From contig DEIT01000217.1 of assembly GCA_002352635.1 (NCBI GenBank), forward strand, positions 1 through 18,467: a stretch of DNA of 18,467 nucleotides. The letters are read 5' to 3'. The notes beneath the pieces were generated by a model. That model saw only the letters and a list, made by a program, of their open reading frames with translations. It did not search any database and was not told the DNA's origin. Within the stretch, counting starts at the first letter, position 1, and each line of letters starts with the position of its first letter. The stretch comes from Hyphomicrobiaceae bacterium UBA2767 (lineage in GTDB: Bacteria > Pseudomonadota > Alphaproteobacteria > Rhizobiales > Methyloligellaceae). The position numbers and the translations under genes are program-made. Of the stretch, positions 6,909-15,877 are shown one piece after another.

Positions 6909-7856
6909 ATGACCGCCAAGGTATTCATAGACGGCGAAGCCGGAACAACGGGTCTCCAAATCAAGACACGGCTCGAGGGGAGGGACGATATATCGCTTCT
7001 GCACCTCGATGACGCCGAACGGAAGGATACCGCTCGCCGCAAAGAGATGCTCAATGAAGCGGATCTGGCCGTGTTGTGCCTGCCTGACGATGCGGCCCGT
7101 GAGGCGGTCTCGCTTATTGAAAATCCCGGGACCCGGGTGGTTGATGCCTCGACGGCGCATCGTACCGCGCAAGGGTGGGTTTACGGTTTCCCGGAATACG
7201 AGCCCGGACATGCTGACAACATTGCCAATGCCAAGAGGGTTGCCAATCCAGGCTGCTATGCATTGAGTTCCGTGGCCATTGTCCATCCGCTTATCGCCGC
7301 GGGTGTAATAGGCGCGGACTGGCCTGCCACGATCAATGCCATTTCCGGCTATTCCGGCGGGGGAAAGAGCCTTATTGCCGAATTCGAAGACGCATCCTCA
7401 CAAAGTCACACGGATGCGCCGTTCTTTACCTACGGCCACACGCTTTCCCACAAGCACATCCCTGAAATCACACAATGGAGCGGCTTGGCCCATGTCCCTG
7501 TATTTGTTCCGAGTGTGGGGCGTTTTGCGCAAGGCATGATTGTGCAACTTCCTTTGCCGCTCTGGTCCATTCCAGGCGACAAAACGCCGGGCGATGTCCA
7601 TGACGCACTTGCGCAGCATTATTCGGGTCAACGCTACGTGAGCGTTGTGCCAATGGAAGAAACGGAACAGATGGTACGGCTCACGCCGGAAATTCTGAAC
7701 GGAACGAATGAGCTGAGGCTCCATGTTTTTGGCAACGAAGCGTCGGGGCAGGCGGTCGTGATGGCCCTGCTGGACAATCTGGGCAAGGGCGCATCGGGCC
7801 AGGCGGTGCAGAACTTGAATCTGATGCTTGGCCTGGATGAGGGCGCCGGTCTCTAG
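6909..7856 (+). CDS. argC: N-acetyl-gamma-glutamyl-phosphate reductase, type 2
   Basis: ArgC catalyses the NADPH-dependent reduction of N-acetylglutamyl 5-phosphate to the semialdehyde, the third step of arginine synthesis. The 315-residue protein starts MTAKVFIDGEAGTTGLQIKT, with the GEAGTTG nucleotide-binding turn at 9-15. The catalytic cysteine is C116 in VANPGCYALS. NAISGYSGGGKS and HKHIPEI are family segments, as is PSVGRFAQGM. The short length and the GEAGTTG/DASTAHR motifs place it in the type 2 (shorter) ArgC group. The frame extends to a TTG at 6879 inside the terminator T-run; I prefer the ATG at 6909 because AAGAGGG lies 5-11 bases upstream. Its stop overlaps the stop of the convergent phaC by 4 bases. 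Confidence 0.94.
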   Translation: MTAKVFIDGEAGTTGLQIKTRLEGRDDISLLHLDDAERKDTARRKEMLNEADLAVLCLPDDAAREAVSLIENPGTRVVDASTAHRTAQGWVYGFPEYEPGHADNIANAKRVANPGCYALSSVAIVHPLIAAGVIGADWPATINAISGYSGGGKSLIAEFEDASSQSHTDAPFFTYGHTLSHKHIPEITQWSGLAHVPVFVPSVGRFAQGMIVQLPLPLWSIPGDKTPGDVHDALAQHYSGQRYVSVVPMEETEQMVRLTPEILNGTNELRLHVFGNEASGQAVVMALLDNLGKGASGQAVQNLNLMLGLDEGAGL

Positions 7857-9745
7857 CCCTTGCCGTTACCGCTCTTCGGGGCGTCCGCTGCCATATCCGG
7901 GGTCCGGCCCAAGACATATGACCCAGGCGCATCCTCGATCGGCTTCAGTTTGCCGTCGCCGGGATTTCGTGCCTCAATCTTCTTGCCCGATTGGTCAGCA
8001 AGCCAGTTCGCCCAGTCCGGCCACCATGAACCAGCGTGTTCCTTGGCGTTTTCCAGCCACTCATCTAGATTTCCGGCCGGGAGTTTTTTTGATGAGCGCT
8101 TCTTGGCGGTCCAGTACTGGTACTTGTTCTTCACGGGCGGGTTGATCACACCGGCGATATGCCCCGAACCTGCAAGCACAAACTTGAGCGCGCCGGAAAA
8201 CAATTTCGCGCCCTCAAACACTGATGCGGCTGGCGCGATATGATCTTCCCGAGCCGCAAGTTCATAAATCGGAATATCAACCTTCTTCAGTTTGAGTGTC
8301 TCACCCCCCAAACTCATCAGCCCCTTGGCAAGATTGTTGTTGTGGTAAAATTCGCGCAGGTAGAACGCGTGATTGGCTGCTGGCATGCGCGTTGAATCCG
8401 AATTCCAATAAAGCAGATCGAATGGGAACGGATTTTTTCCGAGCAGGTAATTGTTGACGACATAAGGCCAGATGAGATCGCGCGGGCGCAGCATATTGAA
8501 CACTGTGGCCATGCGCGCACCCTCCAGATAGCCGCGCTCCGACATCATTTCTTCCAGAGATTTCAGCTGGGCATCGTCGATGAATACGAGCAGATCTCCG
8601 GCCTTGGAAAAATCAACCTGGGTAGTGAGGAAGGTTGCACTTGCGATCCGGTCATCATCTTTGGCGGCCATGTAGGCAAGTGTCGCTCCCAGCAGAGTGC
8701 CACCCACGCAATAACCAAGCGCGTTGATCTTTTTCTGGTCTGTTGCGTCCTGTACCGCCGACACTGCCTCCAGTACACCCTCCAGCATGTAATCATTGAA
8801 GGTCTTGTGGGACAGCTTTTCATCAGGGTTCACCCACGACACAACAAAGACCGTGAAACCTTGCGCGACAGTCCAGGCAATGAAGGATTTCTCAGGAACA
8901 AGATCGAGAATATAGAATTTGTTGATCCATGGCGGAATGATGAGAAGCGGCGTCTTGTGAACATCTTCAGTTGCCGGCGCATACTGGATCAGCTGAAACA
9001 GGTCATTCTGGAAGACCACCTTTCCGGGCGTGATTGCCAGATTTTGACCAACTTCGAATGCCTCGTGATCGGTTTGGCGAATACGCAGCAGATCCTTCGA
9101 TCTGCTCAGATCGTCGGCGAGGTGCGACATGCCCTTGACGAGATTTTCACCATTCGTCGCCAGGGTTTCACGCATAACTTCCGGGTTTGTGAATATGAAA
9201 TTGGATGGAGAAAGCGCACTTGCGATCTGGTGGACGTAAAACTCAGCCCGTCGCTTGGTCGGTTCATCCAGTCCTTCCGTTTTCTCCACCATGTCTTCCG
9301 CCCAGTTGGCGGTCAGCAGATAAGCCTGTTTCCAGAAGTCGAAAAACTGCTTTTCATCCCAGTCCGCATCCTTGAACCGGTTATCCCCCCGTTCAGAGGA
9401 AACGACCGGTTCCACATCTTCCCCCATAAAGCGGCGGACAGATCGGCCCCATAAATCGGCATAGCTGCTCAACAGTTGGCCTTGAGCGTTCATAAGTTTC
9501 GCCGGATCGTTCACCCATTGCCTTGCGACCTGACCGAACACCTTTGCGGCTTCGCCCGCCCCGCTCGTTGCACTGTACGGGCCGGATTGTGAATTGCCAC
9601 GGCTGGCAAAACTTTGCACAACCTTGCTGCTTTCCTCCAGCAGCCTGGCCATATTTCGCGCCAGTTCCTGCGGATTGCCAAAGGTGTAGTCGCTGTTCTT
9701 CTCAATTCCGTCGGATGTGTGATCGTTTGATCTGTTTTCGGCCAT
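7853..9745 (-). CDS. phaC: Class I poly(3-hydroxyalkanoate) synthase
   Basis: PhaC polymerises (R)-3-hydroxyacyl-CoA, usually 3-hydroxybutyryl-CoA, into storage polyester on the granule surface. The 630-residue length fits class I, which works without PhaE or PhaR subunits. The lipase-like box is GYCVGG with catalytic C346. The partner residues are D501 (AAREDHIAP) and H529 (GSGHIAGVINPP). PPWINKFYILDL and the following FVVSWVNPDEK are typical of the family. The first 80 or so residues are a variable region rich in Ser, Asn and Glu. AGGGCGCAGGT just precedes the ATG. It is convergent and overlapping (4 bases) with argC, and a 196-base gap separates it from the divergent lipoprotein gene. No phaA, phaB, phaR or phasin gene is near, so the operon is split in this genome. 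Confidence 0.95.
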   Translation of the reverse strand: MAENRSNDHTSDGIEKNSDYTFGNPQELARNMARLLEESSKVVQSFASRGNSQSGPYSATSGAGEAAKVFGQVARQWVNDPAKLMNAQGQLLSSYADLWGRSVRRFMGEDVEPVVSSERGDNRFKDADWDEKQFFDFWKQAYLLTANWAEDMVEKTEGLDEPTKRRAEFYVHQIASALSPSNFIFTNPEVMRETLATNGENLVKGMSHLADDLSRSKDLLRIRQTDHEAFEVGQNLAITPGKVVFQNDLFQLIQYAPATEDVHKTPLLIIPPWINKFYILDLVPEKSFIAWTVAQGFTVFVVSWVNPDEKLSHKTFNDYMLEGVLEAVSAVQDATDQKKINALGYCVGGTLLGATLAYMAAKDDDRIASATFLTTQVDFSKAGDLLVFIDDAQLKSLEEMMSERGYLEGARMATVFNMLRPRDLIWPYVVNNYLLGKNPFPFDLLYWNSDSTRMPAANHAFYLREFYHNNNLAKGLMSLGGETLKLKKVDIPIYELAAREDHIAPAASVFEGAKLFSGALKFVLAGSGHIAGVINPPVKNKYQYWTAKKRSSKKLPAGNLDEWLENAKEHAGSWWPDWANWLADQSGKKIEARNPGDGKLKPIEDAPGSYVLGRTPDMAADAPKSGNGKG

Positions 9746-9886
9746 ACCTGCGCCCTATGGTTTATCTAGCATTAACAGTATGCGTGGTTAGCTCTGAGAA
9801 CAATTCGCGTTTTGGATTAGACGTAGTTATTGATTCGAACGCAGTTTGGAGTTTAGCTCGACGCAGCGATTGAACCTGTGACAATC

Positions 9887-9919
9887 AGTACGTCGCAGAG
9901 ACGCGGTTTCTGTCGTACT
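9887..9919 (+). repeat. Imperfect hairpin in the leader of the small lipoprotein gene
   Basis: AGTACG (9887-9892) pairs with CGTACT (9914-9919), and CAGA (9896-9899) with TCTG (9909-9912), with an internal loop between. It lies in the 196-base gap between phaC and the lipoprotein gene, ending 22 bases before the ATG and just before a GGAG that could be the ribosome binding site. Its role is unknown; it could be an operator or a leader structure. Confidence 0.35.
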
Positions 9920-9941
9920 TTGGAGCATCAAGCCTAAGACT

Positions 9942-10169
9942 ATGCAAACATTTTGCCGATTTTCGCTAAGTTTATGCCTTCTTTTGATGGCGGCTGTAGT
10001 GGCTGGCTGCGCTGTTGAGTCGGCTTCCTATCCGAGTCTCTCCACGTCAAACAAACTCAAGGAACAGGTGCTCAGCCGCAACGAGCAAAAACAGGTTATT
10101 GAAGACCTGTCAGCGGAGCAGAAAAAGCGCCAATCGGATACTGGCGAGCAGGAACAAAAAGCTCCCTAG
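9942..10169 (+). CDS. Small lipoprotein of unknown function
   Basis: A 75-residue protein with a bacterial lipoprotein signal: MQTFCRFSLSLCLLLMAAVVAGC, a short positive start, a hydrophobic core and the lipobox VAGC with the acylated cysteine at residue 23. The mature part of 53 residues is hydrophilic and rich in Glu, Lys, Gln and Ser (NEQKQVIEDLSAEQKKRQ), probably helical, with no recognised domain. GGAG at 9922-9925 is 16 bases from the ATG, which is a little far, so the start is not certain. Absence of an aspartate after the cysteine (Ala at +2) suggests outer-membrane sorting if Escherichia coli-type rules hold. It lies divergent from phaC and 157 bases before the aminotransferase. I do not recognise a specific family. 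Confidence 0.68.
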   Translation: MQTFCRFSLSLCLLLMAAVVAGCAVESASYPSLSTSNKLKEQVLSRNEQKQVIEDLSAEQKKRQSDTGEQEQKAP

Positions 10170-10213
10170 GTTATTTCGCCGTTCAATTCCCGATCATCGC
10201 ACCTCAGCCTGTG

Positions 10214-10230
10214 ACGTTTCTCAGAAACGT
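10214..10230. promoter_or_regulatory. 17-base perfect palindrome upstream of the aminotransferase gene, possible operator
   Basis: ACGTTTCT-C-AGAAACGT has perfect 8-base arms around one central base. It lies 5 bases before a possible -35 (TTGATG, 10236-10241), which is followed at 18 bases by TTAACT. The place and symmetry suit a dimeric regulator, but it could also fold as a 7-base stem with a 3-base loop and end the lipoprotein transcript; no T-run follows. Confidence 0.4.
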
Positions 10231-10326
10231 TTCGCTTGATGAAAACTGCATTTCCCGTCTTAACTCGCGCAGAGTTTGCCGATAGAGAATGCTAACTCGT
10301 CAGATTGCCGCCTTCGGGATCGAATC

Positions 10327-11541
10327 GTGCAGGAATTTCACAGAATAAAGCGACTTCCGCCTTACGTTTTTGAGGAAGTGAATCGCCTCAAGGCTCAGGC
10401 ACGCGCACGTGGCGATGACATCATCGATTTCGGAATGGGCAATCCGGACATGCCCACGCCTCAACATATCGTCAAAAAACTCGTTGAGACTGTTTCCAAA
10501 CCGCGCACCAACCGCTATTCCGCCTCGCGCGGCATCCCGGGTTTGAGGCGGGCCCAGGCGGCATATTATGAGCGCCGGTTCGGCGTAAAACTGGACCCCG
10601 AAACACAGATCGTCGCGACATTGGGTTCCAAAGAGGGTTTCGCCAATATGGCTCAGGCCATAACGGCTCCCGGCGACCTGGTCCTTGTGCCGAACCCAAC
10701 CTATCCCATCCACGAATTCGGTTTCATTATTTCAGGAGGCAGCCTCCGGCACCTGCCAGTCAGCACCAATGATGAATTCCTCCGTCATGTGGACCGCGCA
10801 ATGCGGCATTCCATCCCCAAGCCGATTGCGTTGGTGCTCAACTTTCCAGCGAACCCAACTGCAGAAGTAGCTGATCTTGATTTCTATTCCGAGATCGTCA
10901 CCTACGCGAAGCGGAACGATCTGATCCTGCTGAGTGATATCGCCTATGCGGAGATCTATTACGATGGCAACCCGCCACCTTCGCTGCTTCAGGTACCGGG
11001 CGCGATAGATGTGTCCGTGGAATTCAGCTCACTTTCCAAGACATATGCCATGCCCGGGTGGCGCATGGGTTTTGCTGTCGGCAATGAACGCCTCATTTCA
11101 GCGCTGGCACGGGTCAAGTCCTATCTGGATTATGGCGCGTTTACACCGGTGCAAGTCGCGGCTGCGGCAGCCCTGAACGGGCCACAGGAATGCATCGACG
11201 AGATTCGTGGCATCTACCAGTCCCGTCGAAACTGTCTCGTTGGATCGCTTGAACAGTCGGAATGGCCGATCCCTGCGCCGCCGGCGACGATGTTTGCCTG
11301 GGCGCCTATCCCTGAAAAATACAAATCGATCGGCTCTCTGGAGTTCTCCAAACTCCTGCTGGAGAAGGCTCATGTGGCAGTATCCCCGGGGATCGGATTC
11401 GGTGAATATGGGGAAGGATTTGTTCGCATTGCGCTCGTCGAGAATGAACAACGCATCCGACAGGCAGCGCGAAACATCAAAAAGTTTCTGTCGGAACCTG
11501 TCGAGACGATGCACAACGTAATTCCAATTGCATCTTCGTAG
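10327..11541 (+). CDS. Class I/II PLP-dependent aminotransferase (AlaC/YfdZ-like)
   Basis: A fold-type I aminotransferase. The frame is open from a TTG at 10276, but relatives begin near EFHxxxRLPPYVFEEVN, and here a GTG at 10327 opens exactly that segment, so I choose it (404 residues). Numbered from there, the PLP lysine is K238 in SSLSKTYAMPGWRMGF. IIDFGMGNPDMPTP, NRYSASRGIPGLR, VPNPTYPIH, LNFPANPTA and LLSDIAYAEIYYD are the standard cofactor and substrate segments. Such proteins are often labelled LL-diaminopimelate or glutamate-pyruvate aminotransferase; AlaC-type alanine synthesis is the nearest match I know, but the substrate is not settled by sequence. hom follows after 23 bases, so the two are probably co-transcribed and amino-acid metabolism is a fair context. 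No strong Shine-Dalgarno precedes the GTG (GGGAT at 10316-10320). Confidence 0.88.
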   Translation: MQEFHRIKRLPPYVFEEVNRLKAQARARGDDIIDFGMGNPDMPTPQHIVKKLVETVSKPRTNRYSASRGIPGLRRAQAAYYERRFGVKLDPETQIVATLGSKEGFANMAQAITAPGDLVLVPNPTYPIHEFGFIISGGSLRHLPVSTNDEFLRHVDRAMRHSIPKPIALVLNFPANPTAEVADLDFYSEIVTYAKRNDLILLSDIAYAEIYYDGNPPPSLLQVPGAIDVSVEFSSLSKTYAMPGWRMGFAVGNERLISALARVKSYLDYGAFTPVQVAAAAALNGPQECIDEIRGIYQSRRNCLVGSLEQSEWPIPAPPATMFAWAPIPEKYKSIGSLEFSKLLLEKAHVAVSPGIGFGEYGEGFVRIALVENEQRIRQAARNIKKFLSEPVETMHNVIPIASS

Positions 11542-11564
11542 AATCACTCACACTAGTTGAACTC

Positions 11565-12890
11565 ATGGCGAACGAATTAAATCTTGGGATTGCCGGTCTC
11601 GGCACTGTCGGTATTGGTGTCCTTGAACTCGTGTCTGCACACGGACATTCATTTCCGTCCCGCACGGGTTGTGCGGTCAACGTGCAAGCGGTTTCCGCGC
11701 GTGACCGGCGCAAAAACCGCAAGGTCGATATCTCGTCCTATGAATGGTTCGATGACCCGGTGGCGCTTGCCGCTTCGGACGGTATCGATGTTTTCGTCGA
11801 ACTGATCGGCGGAGAAGAAGGTGTTGCCAGGACGGCGGTCGAAACCGCACTCAAGTCTGGCAAACATGTGGTAACCGCCAACAAGGCCTTGCTCGCCAGT
11901 CATGGTGTTGCTCTTGCGAAAATAGCCGATGAAAACGGCGTGGCACTGAACTTTGAAGCAGCCGTTGCGGGCGGCATCCCTGCCATCAAGACGATCCGCG
12001 AGAGTCTGCTCGCCAATGACATCACACGCGTCTATGGCATCCTGAACGGAACCTGCAATTACATCCTGACGCGCATGCAGAAGGAGGGCCGCAATTTTGA
12101 TGACGTGCTGCAGGAGGCGCAGGATGCCGGTTACGCTGAGGCTGACCCGAGCTTTGACGTTGGCGGCCATGATACAGCGCACAAACTCTCATTACTGACT
12201 ACGCTTGCATTTGGTGTGGAGACGTCCTTCGACACGATTTATGTGGAAGGCATTGAATCGATTTCCCTTACCGACATCGAGGCCGCCGACGAACTCGGCT
12301 ACAGGATCAAGCTTCTGGGGGTCGCGCTACGCACGAACAGCGGCATCGAGCAGCGGGTACACCCCACAATGGTGCCGAAGAACACGGCAATCGCAGAAGT
12401 GGATGGTGCAACCAATTGCGTCGCCTTCAATGGTGACTTTGCAGGTGACATCATGCTGATCGGCCCGGGCGCGGGGGCCCATCCGACCGCATCATCGGTT
12501 GTCAGCGACGTTCTCGATATCGCCAAAGGGGTAATCCTGCCGCCCTTTGCCCGGCACACAAATGACCTCGAACCTTACAAGCGCGCCCGCATGAGGGCAC
12601 ATGAGGGCGGGTACTACATCCGCTTGTCCGTGTATGATCGACCCGGCGCTTTTGCCGCGATAGCCGAGCGCATGGCGGAACAGGAAATTTCGCTGGAAAG
12701 CATTGTGCAGCGCCGCCCGCGATCGGCTCTTCCGGGAATTGATGCACAACTAGATGACGGCTCACCGTTGCCAGTCGTGATGATCACGCATAAGACAACC
12801 GAAGCGGCCATTCGTGCAGCCCTTGAGAAGATTGAAGACGAGGGGAACGTGAATGAGACGCCGCAGATGATACGAATTGAGAAGCTGTAA
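11565..12890 (+). CDS. hom: Homoserine dehydrogenase with C-terminal ACT domain
   Basis: The enzyme reduces aspartate semialdehyde to homoserine with NAD(P)H, the branch point to threonine and methionine. The 441-residue protein starts MANELNLGIAGLGTVGIGVL, with the GLGTVG nucleotide turn at 11-16. The catalytic domain includes VVTANKALLA, NFEAAVAGGIPAIKTIRESL, GILNGTCNYIL and the signature AQDAGYAEADPSFDVGGHDTA (first 20 residues: AQDAGYAEADPSFDVGGHDT). From about residue 349 (YYIRLSVYDRPGAFAAIAER) comes an ACT domain, the usual site of threonine feedback. The monofunctional form without aspartokinase is the normal one in this group. It is 23 bases after the aminotransferase and 50 bases before glpX, in a same-direction cluster that continues to recJ. 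In this window it supplies the precursor for the metY pathway. Confidence 0.95.
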   Translation: MANELNLGIAGLGTVGIGVLELVSAHGHSFPSRTGCAVNVQAVSARDRRKNRKVDISSYEWFDDPVALAASDGIDVFVELIGGEEGVARTAVETALKSGKHVVTANKALLASHGVALAKIADENGVALNFEAAVAGGIPAIKTIRESLLANDITRVYGILNGTCNYILTRMQKEGRNFDDVLQEAQDAGYAEADPSFDVGGHDTAHKLSLLTTLAFGVETSFDTIYVEGIESISLTDIEAADELGYRIKLLGVALRTNSGIEQRVHPTMVPKNTAIAEVDGATNCVAFNGDFAGDIMLIGPGAGAHPTASSVVSDVLDIAKGVILPPFARHTNDLEPYKRARMRAHEGGYYIRLSVYDRPGAFAAIAERMAEQEISLESIVQRRPRSALPGIDAQLDDGSPLPVVMITHKTTEAAIRAALEKIEDEGNVNETPQMIRIEKL

Positions 12891-12940
12891 GATGCGGCCA
12901 TAGCCGCCGCGTTTGCTCTGAATGGGGAGGGGGCACGCAA

Positions 12941-13918
12941 TTGGCAGAAACAAAAGATAAGGAATCCGGTCTGAGCAGGATGCTCACTCTGGAAATCGCG
13001 CGCGTTACCGAGTCAGCTGCAGTTGCGGCGGCGAAGCTACGTGGCCGCGGCGATGAAATGGCTGCAGACCAGACCGCCGTCGATGCCATGCGCCGCGAGT
13101 TGAACAGATTGCCGATCAAGGGTCGGATCGTTATCGGCGAGGGTGAGCGCGACGAGGCGCCCATGCTGTATATCGGCGAGGAAGTCGGCCTGGGCGAAGG
13201 CCCCGAGGTTGATATCGCAGTCGATCCGCTCGAAGGCACGACCATCTGCGCGAAAGCAGAACCCAACGCGCTCGCTGTCGTTGCCTTCGCGGAGAAGGGC
13301 AGTCTCCTCCACGCACCTGACATCTATATGGACAAGATCGCTGTCGGACCTGGTTATGAGCCGGGCATTGTCGATCTCGATGCATCACCAAAAGACAACC
13401 TGATGGCACTCGCAAAGGCCAGAGGTGTGCCAATTGCGGAGATTACCGCTTGCATTCTGGATCGCCCACGACACGCCGGAATTATCGGAGCCGTCCGGGA
13501 GGCAGGTGCAGCAATCCGTCTGATCGGCGATGGCGATATCGCTGGCGTGATCCATACCGCAAATGCGGCTGAGACGGGCATCGACATCTATATGGGTATT
13601 GGTGGGGCGCCGGAGGGCGTCCTTGCAGCCGGTGCGCTACGCTGTATCGGCGGTCAAATGCAGGCGCGCCTTCATCCAATGAACGATCACCATCGTGCCC
13701 GGGTCGCCGAAATCGGGATTGAGGATATCGACCGCAAATACACGATGGAAGACCTGGCATCGGGAGACGTCTTGTTCGCCGCGACCGGCGTGACATCTGG
13801 ATCAATGCTGCGCGGCGTGCAGTTCAAATCTGGCGGTGTTGAAACCGAGACGGTCGTGATGCGGGCTAAAACCAAAACCGTCCGCTGGATCAGGACAGAA
13901 CACGGATCGGCCAAGTGA
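12941..13918 (+). CDS. glpX: Class II fructose-1,6-bisphosphatase
   Basis: GlpX removes the 1-phosphate from fructose 1,6-bisphosphate in gluconeogenesis; some members also act on sedoheptulose bisphosphate. The 325-residue protein carries IKGRIVIGEGERDEAPMLYI and the metal-binding DPLEGT (95-100), then IYMDKIAVGPGYEPG, MGIGGAPEGVLAAGALRCIGGQ and ATGVTSGSMLRGV. The start codon is TTG at 12941, chosen because a strong purine run (GGGGAGGGGG, 12924-12933) lies 7 bases upstream; the first ATG would be at residue 14, with a poorer site. Between hom and glpX is a small GCGGC/GCCGC inverted repeat without a T-run, so read-through from hom is plausible. recJ follows after 60 bases. Confidence 0.94.
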   Translation: MAETKDKESGLSRMLTLEIARVTESAAVAAAKLRGRGDEMAADQTAVDAMRRELNRLPIKGRIVIGEGERDEAPMLYIGEEVGLGEGPEVDIAVDPLEGTTICAKAEPNALAVVAFAEKGSLLHAPDIYMDKIAVGPGYEPGIVDLDASPKDNLMALAKARGVPIAEITACILDRPRHAGIIGAVREAGAAIRLIGDGDIAGVIHTANAAETGIDIYMGIGGAPEGVLAAGALRCIGGQMQARLHPMNDHHRARVAEIGIEDIDRKYTMEDLASGDVLFAATGVTSGSMLRGVQFKSGGVETETVVMRAKTKTVRWIRTEHGSAK

Positions 13919-13978
13919 CTGCTGTATCGTAGTCACCGAGCCGAATCAGCCTATGAAAAGGGCGGAGGATGACGCCCG

Positions 13979-15820
13979 ATGGCAGCGCCTGGCGCAAAAC
14001 TACGAGATGACGATGATCGACAACCTGCATCATTTTTGCTGGTTGAGCGCTCAGCACGCGGTCTGCGCTGGATAGAGCGTTTGCAGCCCGAACGCGAAAA
14101 CCTGGCACTGGCAATCTCCCAGGGAAGCGACATACCTGACATCGTTGCGCGCATACTGGCCGCCCGAGGGGCGTTGCCTGAAACCATTCATGAATTTCTC
14201 AGCCCGACACTCAAGGCGCTGATGCCGGATCCGTCCTCTTTCCAGGACATGGACAAGGCCGCAGAACGCTTCGCCAAAGCCGTCCGTGAAAAAGAACCAA
14301 TTGCAGTATTCGGCGACTATGACGTTGACGGTGCAGCAAGCGTGGCCCTGATCCGGAGATTTCTGCGCACCCATGGCCATGACGCCCAGTTCTATATCCC
14401 TGACCGGATGCTTGAAGGATACGGACCGAATATCATCGCGTTCGAACAGCTGGTTGGTGATGGTGCGACGCTTCTCATTACTGTCGATTGCGGAACGGTA
14501 GCCCACAAGCCGATCGCCCGGGCACGCGACCTTGGGGCGGATGCCATCGTTCTTGACCATCATCAGGCCGATGAGCAGTTGCCCGATGCACTGGCGATCG
14601 TCAATCCGAACCGGCTTGATGATATTTCCGGACAGGGGCATCTGGCCGCCGCAGGGGTCACATATATGTTTCTTGTTGCGGTCGCCCGCGAGCTGCGGAA
14701 CACGAACTGGTATGGCGATGAAAACCCACCACCGGACCTGATGCAGTGGCTCGATCTCGTCGCGCTTGCAACCGTTTGCGACGTGGTACCGCTCAAGGGC
14801 CTCAACAGAGCGCTCGTTTGCAGGGGACTGGAGGTCATGCACCGTCGACAGAATACGGGCCTGCGGTCCCTGGCCGACACCGTCGGGCTGACAGCGGCGC
14901 CGACATCCTACCATTTGGGATATGTCCTTGGACCCCGGCTTAATGCTGGCGGGCGGATAGGCAGGGCCGATCTGGCAGCGCGATTGCTCTCAAGCGATGA
15001 CGAACCCGCAGCACTGGAAATCGCGGCGACACTCGATCGGTTGAACGCCGAACGGCGGGCAATGCAGGATACTCTTGAAGAAGAGGCCGTGGCGCAGGCA
15101 GACGCTTATCTTCTGGAACACCCCGAAACGGCAATCGCCTTCGCGCATGGAGAAGGTTGGCACAAGGGCGTGGTTGGGCTTGTCGCCTCCCGCCTCGTGG
15201 AGCAATTCGGCCGGCCCGCCCTTGCTGTCGCATGGGAGGAGGGTGGAAAGGGGTCAGGCTCGGCGCGTTCAATTTCAGGCGCCAATATTGGTGTGGCTGT
15301 TCGCAATGCCGTAGAGGCCGGACATCTTGAACGTGGCGGCGGTCATGAAATGGCTGCGGGGTTTTCCCTTAAACGTAAAAACGCCGATGCCTTCTTCCAA
15401 TTCATGGCGAACGAACTTTCATCCCAGGTTTCGACCGCGCGCGCGGAAGAGAATTTGAAGATCGATGGCGCCTTGATGGCCTCAGGCGCTACACGAGAGT
15501 TTATGGAGGTTTTGGACAGAGCTGGCCCATTCGGCGCCGGCAACCCTCAGCCGCGCTTTGCATTTCCTGCCCACCGATGCAGGTATGCGAAGGTCGTTGG
15601 CGGGAAACATGTGCGATGTACGCTGAGCGCAAGTGACGGCGGGCGGGTAAGCGCCATCGCCTTCAATGCGGCCGAGACGGCCGTTGGCGAATTCCTTTTG
15701 AAGTCAGATGGCATGCCGCTTCATGTCGTCGGCCGCCTGCGCCGGAACGAGTGGGGTGGTCAGGAAAAGATTGAGCTCAATATCGAAGACGTAGCCGACC
15801 CCCGAACCGCGCGCGGATAG
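13979..15820 (+). CDS. recJ: Single-stranded-DNA-specific exonuclease RecJ
   Basis: RecJ is a 5'-3' exonuclease on single-stranded DNA used in recombination, base-excision and mismatch repair. The 613-residue protein has the DHH phosphoesterase motifs: FGDYDVDG (111-118), VDCGT (169-173) and the DHH triplet 193-195 (VLDHHQAD). GPRLNAGGRIGRADLAARLL near 315-334 and the DHHA1 motif GGGHEMAAGFSL near residue 452 are intact, and the C-terminal OB-fold part includes FGAGNPQPRF. The ATG at 13979 is preceded by GGCGGAGG with 10 bases of spacing; another ATG at 13969 is in a different frame. It is the last gene of the plus-strand cluster before tRNA-Glu. No key residue is missing. Confidence 0.95.
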   Translation: MAAPGAKLRDDDDRQPASFLLVERSARGLRWIERLQPERENLALAISQGSDIPDIVARILAARGALPETIHEFLSPTLKALMPDPSSFQDMDKAAERFAKAVREKEPIAVFGDYDVDGAASVALIRRFLRTHGHDAQFYIPDRMLEGYGPNIIAFEQLVGDGATLLITVDCGTVAHKPIARARDLGADAIVLDHHQADEQLPDALAIVNPNRLDDISGQGHLAAAGVTYMFLVAVARELRNTNWYGDENPPPDLMQWLDLVALATVCDVVPLKGLNRALVCRGLEVMHRRQNTGLRSLADTVGLTAAPTSYHLGYVLGPRLNAGGRIGRADLAARLLSSDDEPAALEIAATLDRLNAERRAMQDTLEEEAVAQADAYLLEHPETAIAFAHGEGWHKGVVGLVASRLVEQFGRPALAVAWEEGGKGSGSARSISGANIGVAVRNAVEAGHLERGGGHEMAAGFSLKRKNADAFFQFMANELSSQVSTARAEENLKIDGALMASGATREFMEVLDRAGPFGAGNPQPRFAFPAHRCRYAKVVGGKHVRCTLSASDGGRVSAIAFNAAETAVGEFLLKSDGMPLHVVGRLRRNEWGGQEKIELNIEDVADPRTARG

Positions 15821-15835
15821 GCCTGAGTCTCAGTC

Positions 15836-15864
15836 TTGCAACCGCTCCAAATCCAATTTATATG
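15836..15864 (+). promoter_or_regulatory. Promoter of tRNA-Glu
   Basis: TTGCAA (15836-15841), a 17-base spacer and TATATG (15859-15864) place a transcription start near 15871, only about 7 bases before the mature tRNA. Both boxes are close to sigma-70 consensus. It begins 15 bases after the recJ stop. Confidence 0.6.
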
Positions 15865-15877
15865 AGCGCGTGGTCAC

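Noticed and set aside
12893..12907. GCGGC-CATA-GCCGC repeat between hom and glpX as a terminator
   Set aside because: A 5-base stem without a T-run, in a 50-base gap within a same-direction cluster; too weak to call.
14051..14914. 287-codon minus-strand frame opposite recJ
   Set aside because: It lies antisense to the conserved DHH domain of RecJ and has no recognisable motif of its own.
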